This document shows, piece after piece, positions 4,367 through 8,957 of a DNA stretch of 8,957 bases. Below the pieces are notes generated by a model that did not search any database, had not been told where the DNA came from, and saw only the letters and a list, made by a program, of their open reading frames with translations. The translations under genes were made by a program, and so were the position numbers. The stretch comes from a bacterium (lineage in GTDB: Bacteria > Patescibacteriota > Minisyncoccia > Phycocordibacterales > Phycocordibacteraceae): NCBI GenBank assembly GCA_021782685.1, contig JAJXUQ010000018.1, positions 1 through 8,957 on the forward strand, written 5' to 3'. How positions within the stretch are numbered: the first letter of the stretch is position 1; the number at the start of each line of letters is the position of its first letter.

Positions 4367-5611
4367 AACGAGGATGAGGACGCCCTGTTTGCCGCGGCGG
4401 ACGAGAGCATAGCCGCCCGTGAAGTCGCCCGGATAGAGCTTCTGATCGGAGTTCTCCACGATCATGCCGGAGAGCGCGATGCCCTTCCCCTCGATAAGGC
4501 GCCGCGCATCGCTTTTGCTCGACGCCAGGCCGCCGGCGACGAGAGCTTCGGCGAACGGATAACCACCCGCAAGCTCTTTTTTCGAAAACGATGCCGATGG
4601 CGCCTCGGCGAGCGCGACGGCAAGCGCTTCGCGCGAGAGCTCGCGGAACGGCGTCGCGCCGAAGAGCGCGTCTGTTGCCGCAGCCGCCTGCGCCGCTGCC
4701 GCGGGGCCGTGCACGATCTCGGTCACGAGCCGTGCGAGCGTCTCTTGCGCCTGGCGCTCTCCCGGGTTGCGATGATGGAGCTCCATCAGGGCGTCGATCT
4801 CGGCAAGGGGGAGGAAGGTGTAGACCTTGAGATAATTTTCGATGTCCGTATCGGGAAGATTGATCCAAAATTGGTAGAACTTGAAAGGAGATGTCTTCTT
4901 CGCGTCAAGCCAGACGGCGTTTCCTTCGCTCTTGCCGAACTTCTTTCCGGAAGAATCGGTGATAAGCGGCATGCCGAGCGTATAAACCTCGTGACCGAGG
5001 CGTTTACGGATAAGCTCGACGCCGGAGAGCATATTTGTCCACTGGTCGGAACCGCCGACCTGAAGATCGACGCCGTATTTCTGATGAAGCGTCAGGTAAT
5101 CGAAGCCCTGGAGAAGCGCATAGGTGAATTCGGCATACGAAATGCTCTCATCCGGCGTTTCGAGGCGTTTCTTTATGATCTCACGCTTCACGAGATCGTT
5201 CACGGTGAAATGTTTGCCGATATCTCGGAGAAACGGCAGCAGCTTCACTCCTGCGAGCCAGTCGGCATTATCGACCATCCTAAACGAGCCGGTACCGAGA
5301 ATCCTCTTTAGCTGTGCCTTGATCGCGCGAGTGTTCGCTGCAACTGTCTTTCCGTCGAGCATTGCACGTTCCCCTTTTTCATTCGGATCGCCGATCTGAC
5401 CCGTACCGCCACCGACGAGAAAGACGAGCTTGTGCCCCGCGTCGCCGAGCCGCTTCATGAAGAGCACGACGGCGAGGTTCCCGACCTGGATCGAGTCGGC
5501 GGTCGGATCAATGCCGAGATATGCCGTCCGCGGATGCTCAAGGATTTTCTCAACGGGCGCGGAGACGTGTTCGACAAGCCCGCGGGATTTCAGTTCTTCG
5601 GCAAGCGTCAT
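4358..5611 (-). CDS. tyrS: Tyrosyl-tRNA synthetase
   Basis: Charges tRNA-Tyr with tyrosine in the cytoplasm. It is 417 residues, the normal length for the bacterial TyrRS type. The class Ic Rossmann core occupies about 30-235: YLGIDPTADS (31-40), then the HIGH-equivalent as QVGN (42-45), GGGTGQIGDP (67-76), the tyrosine pocket YALLQGFDY (164-172), GGSDQWTN (186-193) and the KMSKS-equivalent KFGKS (224-228). An alpha-helical anticodon domain follows (about 240-335), with an alanine-rich segment at 303-313. The C-terminal S4-type RNA-binding domain is at about 350-410. The first histidine of HIGH is replaced by Gln42, which is unusual; otherwise the enzyme looks intact. The ATG at 5611-5609 is 12 bases after the TGA of the ABC gene. 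It has no Shine-Dalgarno but an extended -10 six bases upstream, implying a leaderless mRNA. Confidence 0.96.
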   Translation of the reverse strand: MTLAEELKSRGLVEHVSAPVEKILEHPRTAYLGIDPTADSIQVGNLAVVLFMKRLGDAGHKLVFLVGGGTGQIGDPNEKGERAMLDGKTVAANTRAIKAQLKRILGTGSFRMVDNADWLAGVKLLPFLRDIGKHFTVNDLVKREIIKKRLETPDESISYAEFTYALLQGFDYLTLHQKYGVDLQVGGSDQWTNMLSGVELIRKRLGHEVYTLGMPLITDSSGKKFGKSEGNAVWLDAKKTSPFKFYQFWINLPDTDIENYLKVYTFLPLAEIDALMELHHRNPGERQAQETLARLVTEIVHGPAAAAQAAAATDALFGATPFRELSREALAVALAEAPSASFSKKELAGGYPFAEALVAGGLASSKSDARRLIEGKGIALSGMIVENSDQKLYPGDFTGGYALVRRGKQGVLILVLK

Positions 5612-5617
5612 GCGGAA

Positions 5618-5626
5618 ACTATATCA
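5618..5626 (-). promoter_or_regulatory. Extended -10 promoter of tyrS built on a stop codon
   Basis: Minus strand TGA-TATAGT (5626-5618), then TTCCGC, then the tyrS ATG. The TGn element is the TGA stop codon of the upstream ABC transporter gene. Geometry is identical to that of trpS and the gene at 3404. Confidence 0.62.
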
Positions 5627-7423
5627 TTCGTAGAGCCCGACGTGCAGGTCGTAGAGACGACGATATATGCCGCCGACGCGTTCGAGCAATTCCGTATGCG
5701 TGCCTTGTTCCGCTATCGATCCATCTTTGATGACGAGAATCTTGTCGGCCTTGCGTACCGTCGAGAGACGGTGCGCGATAATGAAAGTCGTCCGGCCGCG
5801 CATCAGTTCTTCGAACGACTTGGCGACGTAGCGTTCGGTCTCGGCGTCGAGCGCCGAAGTCGGTTCGTCGAGTATGAGGATGCGCGGGTTGCGGAGTATC
5901 GCGCGGGCGATGGCGATCCGCTGCTTCTGCCCTACCGAGAGCTTGATGCCCCGCTCGCCGACGAGCGTATCGTAGCCATCGGCCTGCTTCTTGATGAAGT
6001 CGTGGATATGGGCATCACGGGCCGCTTGCTCTACGGCCTCGTCGCTCGCGTCGAACGCACCATACCGTATGTTAGCGCGGACGGTGTCATTGAAAAGCGC
6101 GATTTCCTGCGGGACGACCGCGATGCACGAACGCAGGGCAAGAAGGTCCCAATCCCGCGTATCGACGCCGTCGATACGCACGCGGCCGCCACTAGGAAAG
6201 TAATAGCCGGAGATGAGCGATACCGCCGTGGACTTCCCCACACCCGACTCGCCGACGAAGGCAATGGATTGTCCGGGGTATGTCGTGAAAGAGAGATGCG
6301 AAAGCACCGGTTGCCCGCCGTCGGCGTATCTGAAGGTGACGTCTTCAAATTGCACAAGCCCCGGCGTATCGCCACTCGTACGCGCTCCGCTCGGACGATA
6401 CCGTTCCTCTTCTTGCTTGAAGACGCGCTCCAGGATGCCGGCAGAGGTGATGCCGTTCTGCGTGACCTGCCAGCTATAGCCGAGCGATACGAGCGGGCCG
6501 AAGAACATAAGAGCGTAACCGTTCAATGCAACAAGATCGCCGACCGTAAGGGTTCCTGCCGCTACATACTGAACGGACAGGGCGAAAATTCCGACCTGGG
6601 TGAGAAAGACCGTCACGCGTTGCCAGAAATTCACGCGATTCCACGTGAGTTCGTTCCGGTACCACAGCGTAGCGACGTCACCGCGGAGCGTCTTGCGTAT
6701 GCGCGCGGCCTCGTACTCATCGGCGGATGCTTGCTTCACGGCAGCAACCTGCTCGGTGGCCGCCGCTGCGTCATCCCAACGATCGTTCCATGCGCGATGC
6801 GCGAGACTGTCGGTCTTCGCGGTGCCTCGCAGCAGGATCGCGAGGGCGAGGACGTACGCGAAGACGCCGAGGACGAGAACGTTCGCGAGGGGGACGCTGA
6901 TAGAGTATGCAAGCGTGATGCCGATGAGGATGGAGAGGAGCTGGGGCGCGATATCGGCGAAGGTTCGCATGATGCTCGCGATGCGCCACGAGGCGCTGCT
7001 GATACGCGATAGGACCGATTGGACATGTTCGTTCGTATGGAACGATAGCGGCAGGCGTATGAGGTGGACGAATCCTTCGGCCTGGATGCCAAGCTGGAGA
7101 TTCGTATCCAGCCACCGCCGTTTGCGGTCAGACCACCAGTCAACCGCATCGTTTACGATACGGACTACCACCCACGCGGCAAGGAGGAGTCCCCAGTACG
7201 GCAAGGCCGCCGCGTGCGCTGTTTCGCCGCGGGAGAGAGCGATGAGCGCGTCGAAGAAACGGCCGGTGATATACGGCACGAAGCCGTTCGCGAATGCCGA
7301 GACGAGGCCGAGAACGCCGAGCAGGATGATGGTCGCACGATAAGTGCGCGCATGGCGCCATATGCCTTGAAACCCTTCCCGCAGCGATACGGGACGCTCT
7401 TCTTCAGGATTTTCAAACGTCAT
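5624..7423 (-). CDS. ABC transporter, fused membrane and ATPase domains (exporter type)
   Basis: 599 residues, a half-transporter that should dimerise in the cytoplasmic membrane and export a substrate that cannot be read from the sequence. The membrane domain (about 28-335) has hydrophobic segments at about 30-50, 73-92, 158-176, 181-199, 270-289 and 294-315, the usual six. The ATPase domain (about 356-590) has Walker A GESGVGKST (391-399), the Q loop at Q439 (VVPQE), the signature LSVGQKQR (495-502), Walker B ILILDE (515-520), the D loop SALD (523-526) and the switch His551 (IIAHR). The signature differs from canonical LSGGQ by Val for the first Gly. The ATG at 7423 is four bases after the TGA of the membrane-protein gene, with no Shine-Dalgarno, which suggests translational coupling in an operon. 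No terminator separates it from tyrS. Confidence 0.93.
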   Translation of the reverse strand: MTFENPEEERPVSLREGFQGIWRHARTYRATIILLGVLGLVSAFANGFVPYITGRFFDALIALSRGETAHAAALPYWGLLLAAWVVVRIVNDAVDWWSDRKRRWLDTNLQLGIQAEGFVHLIRLPLSFHTNEHVQSVLSRISSASWRIASIMRTFADIAPQLLSILIGITLAYSISVPLANVLVLGVFAYVLALAILLRGTAKTDSLAHRAWNDRWDDAAAATEQVAAVKQASADEYEAARIRKTLRGDVATLWYRNELTWNRVNFWQRVTVFLTQVGIFALSVQYVAAGTLTVGDLVALNGYALMFFGPLVSLGYSWQVTQNGITSAGILERVFKQEEERYRPSGARTSGDTPGLVQFEDVTFRYADGGQPVLSHLSFTTYPGQSIAFVGESGVGKSTAVSLISGYYFPSGGRVRIDGVDTRDWDLLALRSCIAVVPQEIALFNDTVRANIRYGAFDASDEAVEQAARDAHIHDFIKKQADGYDTLVGERGIKLSVGQKQRIAIARAILRNPRILILDEPTSALDAETERYVAKSFEELMRGRTTFIIAHRLSTVRKADKILVIKDGSIAEQGTHTELLERVGGIYRRLYDLHVGLYE

Positions 7424-7427
7424 AGGG

Positions 7428-7952
7428 TCAGCGAGCGAGGAAAAAGAGCCCGATGGCGGGTGCCGCGAACCACCAGAAGAAATAGCTGTTCGGAGCGAAG
7501 AGCGTACTTACCGCAGAGGTGAAGTGATACGTCGTGGCAACGGGAAAGACGTGGTACGCGAGCGCGAGGAGGAACGCCGCCCCGAGAAACGAGAGCGCAA
7601 CGAGCCCGAAAGATCCGATGGAGAGGAAATCGGAGACCACGACACGCCGCAGGATAATGTAGAAGACGCCCACAAGACCTGCGTAGAGGCCGACGTGCGC
7701 GAAAAGCGCGGTTACGGGCGGCGCCGTAGGGAGCAGCGATGCGTACGGGAAGGCGCTGTACAGCGCGTAGGCCGCGTAGAACGCGAGAAGGAGCGCGACG
7801 AAGGGACCGCGTCCGGCATAGCGCGCGAAGAGGAATAGGACGCCGAGCAGGACGATGACGATCAGGAAATTGCTCGTTGCCGCCCACGCGGAGAGCGCGG
7901 TGTGCGTTGCGAGGGTATTCGCCTGCGCGAAGCTGCTGATGGTGGCATTCAT
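7428..7952 (-). CDS. Five-helix integral membrane protein, unknown function
   Basis: 174 residues and strongly hydrophobic. Segments lie at about 28-45, 50-70, 80-102, 110-136 and 156-173, after a polar alanine/threonine-rich N-terminus (1-26). Only a short LAR follows the last helix. No catalytic motif is seen and I do not recognise a family. The ATG at 7952 is the first in frame; the leader has neither a convincing Shine-Dalgarno nor a convincing -10. It ends four bases before the ABC transporter gene, so the two are probably one transcript. It may be an accessory membrane partner of the exporter, which is inference from position only. It follows dnaJ after a 66-base spacer. Confidence 0.75.
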   Translation of the reverse strand: MNATISSFAQANTLATHTALSAWAATSNFLIVIVLLGVLFLFARYAGRGPFVALLLAFYAAYALYSAFPYASLLPTAPPVTALFAHVGLYAGLVGVFYIILRRVVVSDFLSIGSFGLVALSFLGAAFLLALAYHVFPVATTYHFTSAVSTLFAPNSYFFWWFAAPAIGLFFLAR

Positions 7953-7997
7953 GGCCTACAGCTTACAACGAACAGCCGGCAGAAAGAAGCCGCATCC

Positions 7998-8011
7998 GTC
8001 AACAGTCAACA
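7998..8011. repeat. Tandem 7-base repeat GTCAACA x2
   Basis: Two exact copies of GTCAACA lie back to back in the 66-base spacer between dnaJ and the membrane-protein gene. On the minus strand they read TGTTGAC twice and contain TTGAC, but no -10 is found at the right distance. Function unknown. Confidence 0.4.
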
Positions 8012-8018
8012 GCGGAAT

Positions 8019-8957
8019 TTACAAGCCTTCGTTTCTTAGGTCTTCGACCGTCTTTTTCGCTTTGCCGGAGAGCTTCTGCGGGAGCGCGACTTCGAGGCGG
8101 ATAATAAGATCGCCACGGCCGTTGCCCTCCGGAATACCCTTGCCGCGCACACGCAAGAGCTCTTCCGCGCGCTTCATCGGCGGGACCTTCACTTCAAGCG
8201 TCTTCCCTTCCAAGGATTCGACGGGGACGGTCGTACCAAGCAACGCATCGGTCAGCTTCACTGGCAGGTCCATGATGAGATTCAAGCCGTCGCGGCGGAA
8301 CGTCGCGTGGGGTTTAACATGCACTTTTACATACAGATCGCCCGCGACGCCCGCTTTGAGCGCTTCGCCCTGCTGCGGCAGGCGTATCATCTCGCCGTTA
8401 TCGATGCCGGCCGGTATGGCGACCCGGATCTCTTCTTCTTTGCGCTTGACGCCGTGACCTTTGCACGCGGGGCACTTTTCTTTCGGCGTCTTGCCGCTGC
8501 CGTCGCAGGCTGTACAGACGCGCACGTTGGTGAACTGTCCGAGGATCGAATTGCGCGTCTCGTGGATGCGCCCGCGTCCGGCGCAGGTCGCGCAGGTTTC
8601 AAGCTCGGTACCCGGCTTTGCGCCGGTACCGCGGCAGAGATCGCATGTCGAGACCTTTGTGATGAGGACCGTGCGCGTCGTCCCGAATACGGCATCCTTA
8701 AAAGGGATTTCGAGATCGATCGAGATATCACGGCCGCGCGGCGTGCGTGAGGGCCCGTTGCTCCGTCCGAAGATATCCCCGAACAGGTCTCCGATGTCAA
8801 ACTCCACGCCGCCTTGTCCGAAGCCCTGCTGGAATTGAGAGAAGTCGAATCCGCCGAACGGGTTTCCTTGTGCGCCGCTCGAAGGGCCGCCGCCCGGGAA
8901 TGCCTGGCCGTACGCGTCATATTCGCGCCGCTTCTTTTCATCGCCGAGGACCGCATA
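8019..8957 (-). CDS. dnaJ: Chaperone protein DnaJ (Hsp40), N-terminus cut by window edge
   Basis: 312 codons are visible. DnaJ delivers unfolded proteins to DnaK and stimulates its ATPase. The first visible residues, YAVLGDEKKRREYDAYG (1-17), are the end of the J domain; the HPD loop is outside the window. A Gly/Phe-rich linker follows (18-50), then FDIGDLFGDIFG (53-64). The zinc-binding domain has all four CxxCxGxG repeats: CDLC (105), CATC (122), CTAC (148) and CPAC (162). The C-terminal substrate-binding domains include GDLYVKVHV and GRGDLIIRLEV. It ends in ...LRNEGL then TAA, without a long tail. This is a full type I DnaJ, not a CbpA-like one. The frame continues unbroken to the edge, so the internal GTG at 8807 is not the start. 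No clear terminator follows. Confidence 0.95.
   Translation of the reverse strand, partial: YAVLGDEKKRREYDAYGQAFPGGGPSSGAQGNPFGGFDFSQFQQGFGQGGVEFDIGDLFGDIFGRSNGPSRTPRGRDISIDLEIPFKDAVFGTTRTVLITKVSTCDLCRGTGAKPGTELETCATCAGRGRIHETRNSILGQFTNVRVCTACDGSGKTPKEKCPACKGHGVKRKEEEIRVAIPAGIDNGEMIRLPQQGEALKAGVAGDLYVKVHVKPHATFRRDGLNLIMDLPVKLTDALLGTTVPVESLEGKTLEVKVPPMKRAEELLRVRGKGIPEGNGRGDLIIRLEVALPQKLSGKAKKTVEDLRNEGL

Noticed and set aside
5432..7012. Long 526-residue plus-strand open frame
   Set aside because: It is antisense to tyrS and the ABC transporter, both of which have complete family motifs. Its translation is Arg/Asp/Glu-rich without domains, typical of a high-GC shadow frame.
6600..7343. 247-residue plus-strand open frame
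   Set aside because: It lies wholly antisense within the ABC transporter membrane domain. It is Arg/Ser/Ala-rich low-complexity and has no Shine-Dalgarno or -10.
7978..8018. Terminator after dnaJ
   Set aside because: Only 4-bp stems (CCGC/GCGG or TCCG/CGGA) with long loops can be drawn; too weak to call despite a pyrimidine-rich tail.
8387..8956. 189-residue minus-strand open frame overlapping dnaJ
   Set aside because: It is a different frame of the same strand as dnaJ, whose zinc-finger repeats fix the true frame. The translation is Ser/Arg/Ala-rich.

Overview
The window is a gene-dense stretch of a bacterial chromosome, and almost everything is read from the minus strand. Moderate-to-high GC core genes surround a visibly AT-richer patch at about 2640-4250. 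Spacers are short. A 162-residue protein carries a 'LNANVLDYLL...LIPEE...FWGT' core that I recall, from memory only, as a recurrent hypothetical family in Candidate Phyla Radiation (Patescibacteria, Parcubacteria-like) genomes. The AspRS looks archaeal-type, which fits that setting. No phylogenetic marker here is decisive, so the lineage is an inference.

Layout in minus-strand reading order (high to low coordinates): dnaJ, cut by the window edge (8957-8019); a five-helix membrane protein (7952-7428), then 4 bases later an exporter-type ABC transporter (7423-5624); tyrS (5611-4358), then tRNA-Tyr(GUA) (4329-4247); a 97-residue unknown protein (4176-3883). A plus-strand four-helix membrane protein (3404-3814) follows and faces it across a shared terminator. 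A divergent intergenic region (3250-3403) holds a perfect 21-bp stem-loop and a second palindrome. Then come the 162-residue CPR-type hypothetical (3249-2761), trpS (2635-1667), a peptidase-M19-like protein without most of its metal ligands (1588-608), and the N-terminal 180 codons of aspS (542-1, cut by the edge).

Functional theme: three aminoacyl-tRNA synthetases (Tyr, Trp, Asp) and one cognate tRNA lie close together with a chaperone and an ABC exporter. These are housekeeping genes, and the accessory content is in the middle. I see no CRISPR array, transposase, phage gene or defence system.

The most notable signals are regulatory. Three genes (tyrS, trpS, the plus-strand membrane protein) have an extended -10 box (TGn plus a TATAAT-like hexamer) exactly six bases before the ATG, which predicts leaderless mRNAs. 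Other genes have strong Shine-Dalgarno sites 6-8 bases before the start. Several promoters are built into the 3' end or terminator tail of the upstream gene. The divergent region appears to start one transcript right at the edge of the perfect hairpin.
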